A stretch of DNA of 64,000 nt, taken from positions 51,731-115,730 of the forward strand of contig JANRIO010000033.1 in the NCBI GenBank assembly GCA_033764875.1, read 5' to 3'. Shown in pieces: positions 24,385 through 32,944 of this stretch. The position numbers and the translations under genes were made by a program. The first letter of the stretch is position 1, and each line of letters opens with the position of its first letter. Source of the DNA: AWTP1-13 sp033764875. GTDB taxonomy: Bacteria; Pseudomonadota; Alphaproteobacteria; Rhizobiales; Hyphomicrobiaceae. The notes under the pieces were generated by a model, which searched no databases, was not told the origin of the DNA, and saw nothing but the letters and a program-made list of their open reading frames with translations.

Positions 24385-25761
24385 ATGCAGGCAGTCGGCC
24401 AGGCAGTGGGCAAGGAAGGGCCGGTCGATCGCGACCTGATCCGCAGGCACGCCGTGCCGGTTCCCCGCTACACGAGCTATCCCACGGCACCGCACTTCTC
24501 CGCCGACGTCGGCCCGGCGCGCTACGAGCAGTGGCTGGTCGATCTGCCGCAGGAGGAGCGGCTGTCGCTCTACGTGCACATCCCCTACTGCACGTCGCTC
24601 TGCTGGTATTGCGGTTGCAACACCAAGGCGACGCGGCGGTATCGGCCGATTGCGAGCTACCTGGAGGCGCTCGAGCGGGAGATCGCCTTCGTCGGCAGCC
24701 TCATGCCGGCGCGGCATGCTGTCGCCCACATGCATTGGGGAGGCGGCTCTCCCAATGTGCTGTCGCCCTCCGACGTCACGGGCCTCGCCCGCCGCATCCG
24801 CTCGAGCTTCCAGCTCGCAGCCGACCTCGAGTTCGCGGTCGAGATCGACCCGCGCGACCTCGACGAGGCGCGCGTCACGGCGCTGTGCGATGCCGGCGTC
24901 ACCCGCATCTCCCTCGGCGTCCAGGACTTCCACCTCGAGGTGCAGAAGGCCATCGGCCGCATGCAATCGTTTGAGGACACCCAGCGCGCCATCGAGGCCT
25001 TCCGCGCCCGCGGCGTCGGCTCGATCAATATCGATCTCATGTACGGCCTGCCCCTGCAGACGCTGGAGAGCGTCGACGACACCATCGGCCAGGTCATTGC
25101 GCTGGCCCCCGAGCGCATCGCCATCTTCGGCTACGCGCATCTGCCCGAGCGCATGCGCCAGCAGCGCCTGATCCCTGACGCCAGCCTGCCCGACATTTTC
25201 GCCCGCTACGCCCAGTCGAGCCGCATGGCCGCGCGGCTGATCGCTGCGGGCTACGTGCGCGTTGGCCTCGATCATTTCGCACGCCCCGGCGACGGGCTCG
25301 CCGCCGGCACCGTCAACCGTAACTTCCAGGGCTATACCAGCGACGACGTCGAGACGCTGATTGGGCTCGGCGCCTCCGCCATCGGCCAGCTGCCGCAGGG
25401 CTTCGTGCAGAACGCCGTCTCGCCTGCCGACTACGCCCGCCGGGTGATGGCGGGCGGCCTCGCCACCGCCAAGGGCCTCGCCCTGACCGATGACGACCGC
25501 ATGCGCGGCTGGGTCATCAAGGAGCTGATGTGCACGCTGGCGTTCTCCAGGGCACGGCTCCGCCAGCGTTTCGGGGCCAAGGCCGCCCATCTCCTCGCCG
25601 TGGCGGACGAGGTTGTTGCGCAGGATGCCGATGGCCTGGTCGTGCCATCGCCCGACGGCTTCGCCGTGACGGAGCGTGGACGGCACTTTGTCCGCAGCAT
25701 CTGCGCCAGGTTCGATGCCCATCTCGCCCGCTCGCGCGCGCGCCACTCCGTGGGCGTCTAG
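24385..25761 (+). CDS. hemN: Oxygen-independent coproporphyrinogen III oxidase HemN
   Basis: This 458-residue radical-SAM enzyme converts coproporphyrinogen III to protoporphyrinogen IX without O2. The cluster-binding Cys are C69, C73 and C76 in YCTSLCWYCGC, with the HemN-specific fourth Cys at 78. The SAM-binding GGGSPNVLSP and the C-terminal HemN domain (NRNFQGYTSDDVETLIGLG) are present, marking true HemN rather than HemW. Divergence from ccoN over a common anaerobox couples heme supply to the cbb3 oxidase. The exact start is uncertain; GTG 24424 is an alternative. Confidence 0.94.
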   Translation: MQAVGQAVGKEGPVDRDLIRRHAVPVPRYTSYPTAPHFSADVGPARYEQWLVDLPQEERLSLYVHIPYCTSLCWYCGCNTKATRRYRPIASYLEALEREIAFVGSLMPARHAVAHMHWGGGSPNVLSPSDVTGLARRIRSSFQLAADLEFAVEIDPRDLDEARVTALCDAGVTRISLGVQDFHLEVQKAIGRMQSFEDTQRAIEAFRARGVGSINIDLMYGLPLQTLESVDDTIGQVIALAPERIAIFGYAHLPERMRQQRLIPDASLPDIFARYAQSSRMAARLIAAGYVRVGLDHFARPGDGLAAGTVNRNFQGYTSDDVETLIGLGASAIGQLPQGFVQNAVSPADYARRVMAGGLATAKGLALTDDDRMRGWVIKELMCTLAFSRARLRQRFGAKAAHLLAVADEVVAQDADGLVVPSPDGFAVTERGRHFVRSICARFDAHLARSRARHSVGV

Positions 25762-25899
25762 GGCCGGCCGCGGCCCGTGATACCGTCAGCCGGGCGTGTT
25801 GACGCCTTCGCCGCCTTGCGGCCAAAGTGTCCGCGCCCGTCTCCCCCGGACCGCGATCGGGGTGCTTCGAGCCGAAGAGAATCGCTTGGCGAGGGAAGA

Positions 25900-27894
25900 G
25901 TGAGCAGCACGCAGCGGGAGAAGAGGAAGGCGAGGCGTGCCAAGCCGGGCCCGCCGGCCGGCGCCGGCATCAGCGGGCAGATCGTCGAGGCGGCGCTGCA
26001 GACGGCTGTCGGCGCCATCATCATCATCGACGACCGCGGCATCATTCAATCCGCCAATCCGGCGGTGGCCAACGTATTCGGCTTCGAGCCCGGCGAGCTC
26101 CTGGGCGAATCGGTGAACGTGCTGATGCCCGAGCCCTATCGCAGCCGCCACGACGGCTACCTCAAGCATCACCTCGACACCGGCGAGAAGCGCATCATCG
26201 GCATCGGCCGCGAGGTGACGGGGCGGCGCAAGAACGGCGCTCTGTTTCCGATCCACCTCGCCGTCAGCTCGTTCGAGGCCGATGGCCGCCGCTTCTTCAC
26301 CGGCGTCGTGCACGATCTCTCCAGGCAGGCCGCGCAGCCTCAGCTGCGTGAGCAGATGCTGCTGCAGGCGATCTTCAACCAGATGCCGGACGCCCTGGTC
26401 GTGACCGATAGCGCCGGCCGCATCGTTCTGTGCAATCCCGCCGTCGCAGAGGTGTTCGAGTACACGCCCGAGGATCTCATCGGCCGCGAGTTCGAGAGCC
26501 TCTGCGAGACGCCTGCCGAATGCGACAAGCTCAAGGCCATCGTCGACGCCTCGCTGGAGGCTGTACCCTTCGGCAGGAAGCTCGTGCCCCAGCCCGTGCG
26601 GATGCGCTACCGCCGCAGGTCGGGCGCGGCGTTTCCCGCGCAGGCCATGGCCTCCGTCCTGCGCGATCAGAACGGCGCGCTCGTCGGCGTGCTCTCGCTC
26701 AGCCGCGACATCAGCACCCAGGTCGAGCGCGAGGAGGCGCTGCACAAATCGCAGCGGCTCGAGGCCCTGGGCCAGCTCACCGGCGGCATCGCGCACGATT
26801 TCAACAACCTGCTCACCATCATCACCGGCAACCACGAGCTGCTCGAGCACGAGCTCGAGACGGCCTCGCAGCGCGACCTGCTTGCGCGCGCCAACAACGC
26901 GGCCCTCATGGGCGGCCGCCTCACCAACCGCCTCCTCACCTTCGCGCGAAGGCGCCGCCTCGAGCCCGTGCTCATCGATCTCAACGAGCAGGTGCTGTCC
27001 ATGGCCGAGCTGCTGCGGCGGACGCTGGGCGAGAACCTGGCATTCGCGACGCTGCTGGCGCCCCGCCTGTGGCTCGTGCGGACCGACCCCAGCGAGATCG
27101 AGAATGCGGTTCTCAATCTTGCCATCAACGCCCGTGATGCCATGCCGCAAGGCGGCAAGCTGGTGATCGAGACCAGGAACGTGGTGCTGACCGAGCAGGA
27201 TCTTGCGGGCGAGGAGGGCGCCTCGCCCGGCGAGTATGTGCGGCTCTCCGTGTCCGATTCCGGCGTCGGCATGCCGCCTGAGGTGTTGTCGCGTGCCTTC
27301 GAGCCCTTCTTCACCACCAAGCCCACGGGCAAGGGGACGGGCCTCGGCCTGAGCGTCATCTACGGCTTCGTGCGCCAGTCCGGCGGCAACATCACCCTCG
27401 AGAGCAGGGTCGGCAAGGGCACGACCGTGACCATCTACTTGCCGCGCGCCGAAGAGAAGGCGGCGCGGCCCCAGGCCCCGCACCGGCCCGTCCTGGCCGA
27501 TGGCAGCCATGACGAGACCATCCTTCTCGTCGAGGACAACGACGATGTGCGTGCCGTCACCGCCCGCCGCCTGCGCCGCCTCGGCTACAAGGTGGAGATG
27601 GCCGAGACGGCCCGCCGCGCCATCGACATCCTGCGCAGCGACACCTCCGTCGACCTGGTCTTCAGCGATATCGTGATGCCGGGCGGCCTGTCCGGCTTCG
27701 ACCTCGCGCAGTGGATTCGCGTGCGCATGCCGCACCTGCCGGTGCTGCTGACCACCGGCTACGCCGAGGAGATGGAGAAGGCGGGCGAGGTCGGCCTCGA
27801 CGGCCTCGACATCATTCGCAAACCCTACACCAGCGACGAGCTCGCCGCCGCCCTGCACAAGATCCTGCGTCCGAAGCGCACCGATCGCGCGTGA
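25900..27894 (+). CDS. FixL-like PAS-PAS hybrid sensor histidine kinase
   Basis: This 664-residue protein has no transmembrane segment. Domains in order: PAS1 (~27-140), PAS2 (~148-275), HisKA with phospho-acceptor His299 in GGIAHDFNNLL, HATPase (NAINARDAMPQGG, SDSGVGMPPE, GKGTGLGLSV) and a C-terminal receiver with Asp in VFSDIVMPGG. PAS1 resembles the heme-PAS of FixL: EPYRSRHDGY and IIGIGREVTGRRKNG align, with His84 and Arg104 spaced 20 apart, as are the heme-ligating His200 and O2-contacting Arg220 of Bradyrhizobium FixL. GTG 25900 is preferred because residues upstream of it look non-coding; ATG 25777 is the alternative. It is probably an oxygen sensor; the partner regulator is not certain. 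Confidence 0.85.
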   Translation: MSSTQREKRKARRAKPGPPAGAGISGQIVEAALQTAVGAIIIIDDRGIIQSANPAVANVFGFEPGELLGESVNVLMPEPYRSRHDGYLKHHLDTGEKRIIGIGREVTGRRKNGALFPIHLAVSSFEADGRRFFTGVVHDLSRQAAQPQLREQMLLQAIFNQMPDALVVTDSAGRIVLCNPAVAEVFEYTPEDLIGREFESLCETPAECDKLKAIVDASLEAVPFGRKLVPQPVRMRYRRRSGAAFPAQAMASVLRDQNGALVGVLSLSRDISTQVEREEALHKSQRLEALGQLTGGIAHDFNNLLTIITGNHELLEHELETASQRDLLARANNAALMGGRLTNRLLTFARRRRLEPVLIDLNEQVLSMAELLRRTLGENLAFATLLAPRLWLVRTDPSEIENAVLNLAINARDAMPQGGKLVIETRNVVLTEQDLAGEEGASPGEYVRLSVSDSGVGMPPEVLSRAFEPFFTTKPTGKGTGLGLSVIYGFVRQSGGNITLESRVGKGTTVTIYLPRAEEKAARPQAPHRPVLADGSHDETILLVEDNDDVRAVTARRLRRLGYKVEMAETARRAIDILRSDTSVDLVFSDIVMPGGLSGFDLAQWIRVRMPHLPVLLTTGYAEEMEKAGEVGLDGLDIIRKPYTSDELAAALHKILRPKRTDRA

Positions 27895-27916
27895 TCGCCC
27901 GGCCGGCGCGGCGCCG

Positions 27917-28648
27917 TCAGAGGCGTTTGGTGTCCGCGGTGAACACGTAGCCCACCCCGCGCACGGTCTTGACGAGCTGCGGCGTGTTCGGCTCCGCCTC
28001 GATCCGCTTGCGCAGCCGCCCGACCAGCGCGTCGATCGAGCGGTCGAGCGGCGACCACTCGTGCCCCTTCAGCAGGTCCATGATGTTGTCGCGCGACAGC
28101 ACGCGCCGCGGCCGCTTGACGAAGATGTGCAGCAGGTTGAACTCCGCCGTGGTGAGATCGCGCACGCTCTCACCCTGCATTAGCTCCCGGCGGCCGACGT
28201 CGAGCACGAAGTCCTCGAAGGCGTAGCGCTCCTCGGCTTCGCCCGCAGCTTGTGGGAGGCTGCCTGTCTCCGCGCCGGCGTAGCGCCGCAGCACGGCCCG
28301 CACCCGCGCCAGAACCTCACGCAGCTGGAACGGCTTGGCGATGTAGTCGTCCGCCCCCAGCTCCAGCCCCACGACGCGGTCGATGGTGTCGCCCTTGCCG
28401 GTGATCATGATGATCGGAAGGTTGCGCCGCCCCCGGATCTCCCGGGCAAGCTCGAGCCCGTCCTCGCCGCCGAGCGTCAGGTCGAGCGTGACGAGCGACA
28501 GGTCCTTGTCGTCGATGCGCGCACGCATCTCCGCACCCGTTCCGGCCTCGGCGACGGCAAAGCCGTCGCGCTCGAAGCACGCGCGCAAGAGCGCGCGAAT
28601 CTCGGGCTCGTCGTCGACAACGAGGATCAGGCTGCGTTGCTGCACCAT
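27917..28648 (-). CDS. OmpR/PhoB-family response regulator
   Basis: This 243-residue regulator has a receiver domain (residues ~6-120: LVVDDEPEIRALL, phospho-acceptor Asp in LVTLDLTLGGEDGLEL, Lys in YIAKPFQLRE) and a winged-helix effector domain ending VKTVRGVGYVFTADTKRL. ATG 28648 was chosen because the receiver begins there. It converges with the FixL-like kinase, 22 nt between stops, so it may be its partner although FixL normally works with a LuxR-type FixJ. No cognate kinase is in operon with it. Confidence 0.92.
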   Translation of the reverse strand: MVQQRSLILVVDDEPEIRALLRACFERDGFAVAEAGTGAEMRARIDDKDLSLVTLDLTLGGEDGLELAREIRGRRNLPIIMITGKGDTIDRVVGLELGADDYIAKPFQLREVLARVRAVLRRYAGAETGSLPQAAGEAEERYAFEDFVLDVGRRELMQGESVRDLTTAEFNLLHIFVKRPRRVLSRDNIMDLLKGHEWSPLDRSIDALVGRLRKRIEAEPNTPQLVKTVRGVGYVFTADTKRL

Positions 28649-28781
28649 CGGCCGGTGTGCTGTCTGATGATGCAACCATCTTGGAGGTTCGGCACGCCGG
28701 AGGCAAGCGCGGGACTCCCACCCCGCCCCTCGCATGGGAGCCGATCTTCAGCTTGGCAGCACCGGCCGTCGCGCCGTCCCG

Positions 28782-29216
28782 CTATTTGTAGACGAGGACG
28801 GGCACCTTGCTGAGCGTCAGCACCCGGCTGGCCTGGCTGCCGAGGAAGGCCCGGGCGAGGCCGCGCCGACCGTGCGATGTGAGCACGATGAGGTCGCACC
28901 CGCGTCCTTGCGCAGTCTCCACGATGCCCTCGGCCGGGAAATTCGTGACGTGCACCGTCTCGCAGGCCATGCCTGCCTTGTCGGCCAATGACTTGGCTGC
29001 CGACAGCACCGTGGCGGCCGTGTCTGCGGCCGCCTTCTCGTACTCCTCGATCGGGAACGAGAATGCCGCCTCCCCGACGATCATGGACTTCCACGGCTCG
29101 ATGGCGATCATGATCGTGACCTTGGCGCCGAGCCCCTTGGCAAGCTCCAAGCCTGCCACCACGCCCTTGCTGGCAAGCTCCGATCCGTCCGTCGCGATCA
29201 GGATATGCTTGAACAT
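28782..29216 (-). CDS. Universal stress protein UspA family
   Basis: This 144-residue single Usp domain starts MFKHILIATDGSELASKGV and carries the ATP-binding motif SHGRRGLARAFLGSQASRVL (G-2x-G-9x-G-S/T type), then PVLVYK. ATG 29216 has the clear family start. An anaerobox 83 bp upstream suggests induction under low oxygen together with the cco operon. Confidence 0.92.
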   Translation of the reverse strand: MFKHILIATDGSELASKGVVAGLELAKGLGAKVTIMIAIEPWKSMIVGEAAFSFPIEEYEKAAADTAATVLSAAKSLADKAGMACETVHVTNFPAEGIVETAQGRGCDLIVLTSHGRRGLARAFLGSQASRVLTLSKVPVLVYK

Positions 29217-29528
29217 GCGCTGCCTCCCCGGCTTGGCCCAGGTGTGGGCCGGATCGCTGCATCCAGGCTTTACCCTAGCGCTCGCGGCGTCGACGGCCTT
29301 GACGTGGGTCAAGCGCCTAGCCTCGCCCCCGGTCTCGGAGCACAACGAGCTGATAAATTTCACTATTCTATGAACTGTCCTGACGCTCGGGCGTTCCGCG
29401 GCACGCGGCGTGAGCCCATCGTCGCCAATCCGAGCCGGCTGTTACACAAAATTACAAACCCCGCGAAAACGTGCAGCGCAGCCTTGGTCTGTTGGGCTCC
29501 AGTTGAACCCGCACCATCGGAGCTGAAC
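29217..29528. other. Divergent gap between usp and the FixK-type regulator
   Basis: This 312-bp gap holds the usp anaerobox near its left end and a more AT-rich stretch around 29350-29470, which probably carries the regulator's promoter. No second TTGAT-type box close to the regulator start and no small gene was seen. Confidence 0.5.
29299..29312. promoter_or_regulatory. Anaerobox (FixK/FNR site) upstream of usp
   Basis: TTGAC-GTGG-GTCAA is perfectly symmetrical in both half sites. A -10-like TAGGGT reads on the minus strand at 29272-29277, so the box centre would be near -41.5, the classic activating position. Confidence 0.75.
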
Positions 29529-30248
29529 ATGCTGGCACATACTCAGGCTTCCCAGGTCCACAGCGAGACGGCACGGGCGGCGGCCGCCGCCCTTCGTGGT
29601 GCTCAAGCCGCTCCTTCGACGCTCGAGGGACATCTGTCTCGCGCTCCCTTGCGCTCCTTCGCCGCCAAGGAGCACGTGTTCACCGAGGGTGACGCCCGCA
29701 CCAACCTGTATCGGCTCGAGTCGGGCGCCGTATGCCTGTACAAGGTCATGCCCGATGGCCGTCGCCAGGTTCTGGGCTTTGCCTATGCCGGCGACCTGAT
29801 CGGCCTCGGCTCCTCCGGCGAGCATCAGTTCAACGCCCAGGCGACCAAGCCCGCCGAGTTGCGCATCCTGCCCTGGAGCCTCGTCCAGCGCATCGCCCGC
29901 AACGACCCCGAGTTCGGCTTCAAGCTCTACGAGGCAGCGGCCCAGGAGCTCGCCGCCGCCCACGACCTCCTTCTCACCACCGGCCAGCGCACGGCCATGG
30001 AGAGCCTCGCCGCCTTCCTGATGGCCATGGCCCGCCGCGGCCGTCGCGCCAAGGACGGCCACGTCATCATCGATCTGCCGATGACGCGTTCCGACATCGG
30101 CGACTTCCTGGGGCTCACCATCGAGACTGTGAGCCGCACCTTCACCAAGCTTCGTCAGCTGCGCATCATTGACCTCGCGCAATGCACGCAGGTGCACGTG
30201 CTCGATATGGATGCCCTGGAGGATCTTGCGCAGGGCGAGTCTGCCTAA
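29529..30248 (+). CDS. Crp/Fnr-family regulator, FixK type
   Basis: This 239-residue regulator has a cyclic-nucleotide-like sensor domain (residues ~30-145) and a C-terminal helix-turn-helix MTRSDIGDFLGLTIETVSRTFTKLR. The recognition helix carries E-x-x-S-R, as in FNR and FixK, which read TTGAT-type half sites. The N-terminal Cys cluster of FNR is missing, so it does not sense O2 through a 4Fe-4S cluster and is of FixK type. Lying 29 nt from one end of the microaerobic island, it probably activates the two anaeroboxes. The ATG is at 29529. Confidence 0.9.
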   Translation: MLAHTQASQVHSETARAAAAALRGAQAAPSTLEGHLSRAPLRSFAAKEHVFTEGDARTNLYRLESGAVCLYKVMPDGRRQVLGFAYAGDLIGLGSSGEHQFNAQATKPAELRILPWSLVQRIARNDPEFGFKLYEAAAQELAAAHDLLLTTGQRTAMESLAAFLMAMARRGRRAKDGHVIIDLPMTRSDIGDFLGLTIETVSRTFTKLRQLRIIDLAQCTQVHVLDMDALEDLAQGESA

Positions 30249-30292
30249 CCCTCGGAACGTGTCAGCAGAAGGAAAATCCAGGCAAAGCGGTG

Positions 30293-30826
30293 ATGGCGCA
30301 GGCGAACCATACATTGTGGCTTTCGGTGGGAATCTTCGATTCGTCCCCGGCGCTGGAGCGCGCCATCGCGGATCTGCATCGGGAAGGGTTCTCCAACCGC
30401 GAGATGTGCCTGCTCGGAACGCCTGCCGCCTTCGCCGACATGGTACGCCGCCCGGACGAGCCGCTGATGCCGCGCACGGGCCGGCCGCTCTACAAGCGCG
30501 AGCGCCAGCTCCTGCCGTGGCTGTCGGAGAGCGTCGAGGTGGTCGCCACCTCGGGCATTCTGCTCCGGATGCTGATCGCGCAGGCGGCTGCCGAGCGCTG
30601 CGAGAAGACGCCGGTGTCGGGCCACCTGGTCGAGGAGCTGTGCATGAAGCTCAACGACCACTTCAGGCAGGACGCGATCGCCCTGCTCGTCAGCGCCTCC
30701 GACCAGAACCAGCAGAACCAGGGCTCGCGCGTGCTGTTGCGCAATTCGTTCCACACGGTCCTGACCTACGCCGTGCGCGCCGCAGGCTCCGCCGGTTGCA
30801 CGCAGGACGCACCCCAGAGCGTCTGA
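30293..30826 (+). CDS. Unknown cytoplasmic protein downstream of the FixK-type gene
   Basis: This 177-residue protein has no signal peptide or clear membrane helix. The N-terminal WLSVGIFDSSPALERAIADL and GFSNREMCLLG vaguely resemble the alpha/beta fold of general-stress 17M/YflT-like domains, but this is weak. Five Cys are present. It starts 44 nt after the FixK-type gene and is probably cotranscribed, hence may belong to the oxygen response. Confidence 0.72.
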   Translation: MAQANHTLWLSVGIFDSSPALERAIADLHREGFSNREMCLLGTPAAFADMVRRPDEPLMPRTGRPLYKRERQLLPWLSESVEVVATSGILLRMLIAQAAAERCEKTPVSGHLVEELCMKLNDHFRQDAIALLVSASDQNQQNQGSRVLLRNSFHTVLTYAVRAAGSAGCTQDAPQSV

Positions 30827-30839
30827 CGGGAATCTCGCC

Positions 30840-31757
30840 CTATCCTGCCGTCTTGCCGCGCTCTGCGATCCAGATGCCGACCCCGACCAGCAGCATCGCG
30901 AACGCGTGGTACCAGCGGAACGGCTCGCCCAGCATGCCGACGGCGAGCAGGGCCGACAGCACCGGCACCAGATTGAGGAATACGCTCGACCGCGACGGCC
31001 CGATCAGATCCACCCCGCGCATGAAGAACAGCTGCGCCAGACAGGACGGGAACACGGCCACGTAGATCGCGACCAGCCAGCCCGTTGGCGTCGGCATCCT
31101 CAGCTCTCCGAGGAGCCAGTCGACGACGATCAGAGGCAGCGACGTCAGCGCCGCGATGGCCGCCAGCAGGGTGAAGAACACGGTGCCCGGAATTGCCGGC
31201 CTGTCGCGCAGACCGACCGCATAGAGCGCATAGAACAGACACGCCAGCAGCACCAGCCAGTCGCCGCGCGTGATGGTGAGGTCGACGAGCGCCAGCGGCC
31301 GGCCCTGTGTCGCCACCACCACCACGCCGAGCGCCGTGATCAACGCCCCCGCCCACTGCACTGCCGAGGGCCGCGCGCCGATCATCACGAAGGCGCCGAC
31401 CATCACGAACATCGGCATCGAGCCCTGGAGGATCCCGAGGTTCACGGCTGTCGTGGTATGCGCGGCGTAGTAGTAGAGCACGTTGAACACGGTGAAGCCG
31501 AACGTCGCCATCAGGGCGATCGACAGCAGCCGCGGGCGCACGGTCGGCCAGTGCGCCTTCACCTCCGCGCCATAGATCGGCCAGAGCGCGCCGATCACCC
31601 ACACCCAGCGCAGCGACACCAATGTCAGCGGCGAGATCTCGTCGACGGCGATCCGCCCGGCGATCGTATTGCCGGCCCACGACAGCATCGCCAGCACGAG
31701 CAGCAGAAAGGGGCTCGCATAAAAGCGCTGGCCAAGTCGCACGAGGAGGGAGGGCAT
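30840..31757 (-). CDS. EamA/DMT-family membrane transporter
   Basis: This 305-residue protein has ten predicted transmembrane helices in two EamA repeats, opening FLLLVLAMLSWAGNTIAGRI and with second-repeat motifs GDWLVLLACLFYALYAVGLR and RSSVFLNLVPVLSALLAV. Such proteins usually export amino acids or small metabolites; the substrate is unknown. It converges with the preceding gene with a 13-nt gap. Confidence 0.92.
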   Translation of the reverse strand: MPSLLVRLGQRFYASPFLLLVLAMLSWAGNTIAGRIAVDEISPLTLVSLRWVWVIGALWPIYGAEVKAHWPTVRPRLLSIALMATFGFTVFNVLYYYAAHTTTAVNLGILQGSMPMFVMVGAFVMIGARPSAVQWAGALITALGVVVVATQGRPLALVDLTITRGDWLVLLACLFYALYAVGLRDRPAIPGTVFFTLLAAIAALTSLPLIVVDWLLGELRMPTPTGWLVAIYVAVFPSCLAQLFFMRGVDLIGPSRSSVFLNLVPVLSALLAVGMLGEPFRWYHAFAMLLVGVGIWIAERGKTAG

Positions 31758-31796
31758 CGTTGGGAAGGGGCTCTGGAGCGGACGTGAGGCGAGCGG

Positions 31797-32003
31797 TCAG
31801 TCTGCAAGCATGCCGAGCGCGGCCTTGCGCTCGGCGGGCTTCAGGCGAAGGAACTCGGTGCGTGCCTTCTTGATGTCCCGCTCCGCGCCACTTTCGGCCG
31901 CCTGCGTCAGCGCCAGCGTCGCGGGATGCGCGGCCCCGCAGATGAAGGCCAGCGCCTTGCCCAGTCGGCCCATGGCTGCGCGATCGAGTTTGAGCTCGTC
32001 CAA
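31797..32003 (-). CDS. Small unknown helical protein, TTG start
   Basis: This 68-residue protein begins MDELKLDRAAMGRLGKALAF and is rich in Ala, Lys and Glu. The TTG at 32003 has GGGGAGG 6 nt upstream, a strong site. It ends 39 nt before the EamA gene on the same strand. No family is recognised. Confidence 0.55.
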   Translation of the reverse strand: MDELKLDRAAMGRLGKALAFICGAAHPATLALTQAAESGAERDIKKARTEFLRLKPAERKAALGMLAD

Positions 32004-32092
32004 GTCGTGCCTCCCCTTTCGCGCTTGTCTAGCAGACTAAGCGCCCCCTGCCCAATGGATAGGCAGGTTGTCGCATCGTCGAACTGTCATGT

Positions 32093-32104
32093 TGCGCTGC
32101 ACAA
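32093..32104 (+). promoter_or_regulatory. PhaR-like site upstream of the phasin gene
   Basis: TGCGCTGCACAA fits TGCRNYGCASMA, which I recall as the binding consensus of the polyhydroxyalkanoate repressor PhaR in Bradyrhizobium. It lies about 130 bp ahead of the phasin gene, a known PhaR target class. The consensus is quoted from memory. Confidence 0.45.
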
Positions 32105-32234
32105 AGATACCGGCTACTGATCGATGCGTTACTGACGGCCCCTGCGAGGTGCCTTGAGCACCGCCACCTGCCAGCGCGCCCGAAGTCTGGGCGCGATGAC
32201 ACAATTTGCGCGAACCCTATACGGACCCCCGGAC

Positions 32235-32684
32235 ATGAACCAAGCCCCCGCTCCCCAAACTTTTGCAAATCCTGAGAAGTTGATCGCAGACCTGCGCGTG
32301 CCCGAGAACGTGGCCGTCATCGCCCAGCAGGGCGTCGCCCAGTCGCGCGAGTTCTTTGCCAGGGGGACGGCGGCAGCCCAGGACGGCGCCCGCGCCGTGA
32401 CCGAGATCGCGGATACGGCCTGGGGCAGCACCAAGATGCTGCATGAGAAGCTCGCACAGAATGCCCAGGCCACGGCGGAGGCGGCCTTCGCGGCCGCCGC
32501 TGCCATCGCCGCGGCGAAGTCGCTGCCCGAGATCGCCCGCCTCCAGCACGAGTTCCTGCAGAGCCTGAGCGCGCAGACGCAGGAGCAGACCAAGGAGTTC
32601 TTCGACCTCTCCGCCCGCGCCACGCAGCACGTCCTTGAGAAGGTCCAGGCCGTGGCCACGAAGGCCCTCAAGCCCGGCGCGTAG
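32235..32684 (+). CDS. Phasin family protein (PHA granule-associated)
   Basis: This 149-residue, Ala/Gln-rich, all-helical protein has the phasin_2 layout: an N-terminal PEKLIADLRVPENV, a helical core with repeated Ala/Gln/Glu (AQSREFFARGTAAAQ, LHEKLAQNAQATAEAAF) and a C-terminal FFDLSARATQHVLEKVQ. Phasins coat polyhydroxyalkanoate granules. The start is uncertain: ATG 32235 or ATG 32196. A strong terminator follows. Confidence 0.88.
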   Translation: MNQAPAPQTFANPEKLIADLRVPENVAVIAQQGVAQSREFFARGTAAAQDGARAVTEIADTAWGSTKMLHEKLAQNAQATAEAAFAAAAAIAAAKSLPEIARLQHEFLQSLSAQTQEQTKEFFDLSARATQHVLEKVQAVATKALKPGA

Positions 32685-32717
32685 CCCGGCCTGGTCGGGA
32701 CGCCAAGGACCTCGATG

Positions 32718-32747
32718 AGCCCCGGCAGTGCCGGGGCTTTTTCTTTT
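32718..32747 (+). terminator. Intrinsic terminator after the phasin gene
   Basis: AGCCCCGGC pairs with GCCGGGGCT around AGT and is followed by a T-rich run (TTTTCTTTT). It lies 33 nt after the phasin stop. Confidence 0.9.
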
Positions 32748-32944
32748 CCGGCGCAGGCGAAGGCCGGCACATACTCAAATAAGGAACGTTTTCCCTGCGC
32801 AGCCATACAGCCAATGCATTCGGCTGACGAATGGCAGCACTTTCCGAAATGAAGCCTCGGGATTTCCAACCAATTATAAACCACTCATCCATAGAAAGAT
32901 AGAAGATCAGATATCAGAGCAATGCTCCACAAAGAGAAACGGCC

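Noticed and set aside
27917..28648. Response regulator as FixJ
   Set aside because: Its effector domain is the OmpR winged helix (VGYVF end), not the LuxR type of FixJ.
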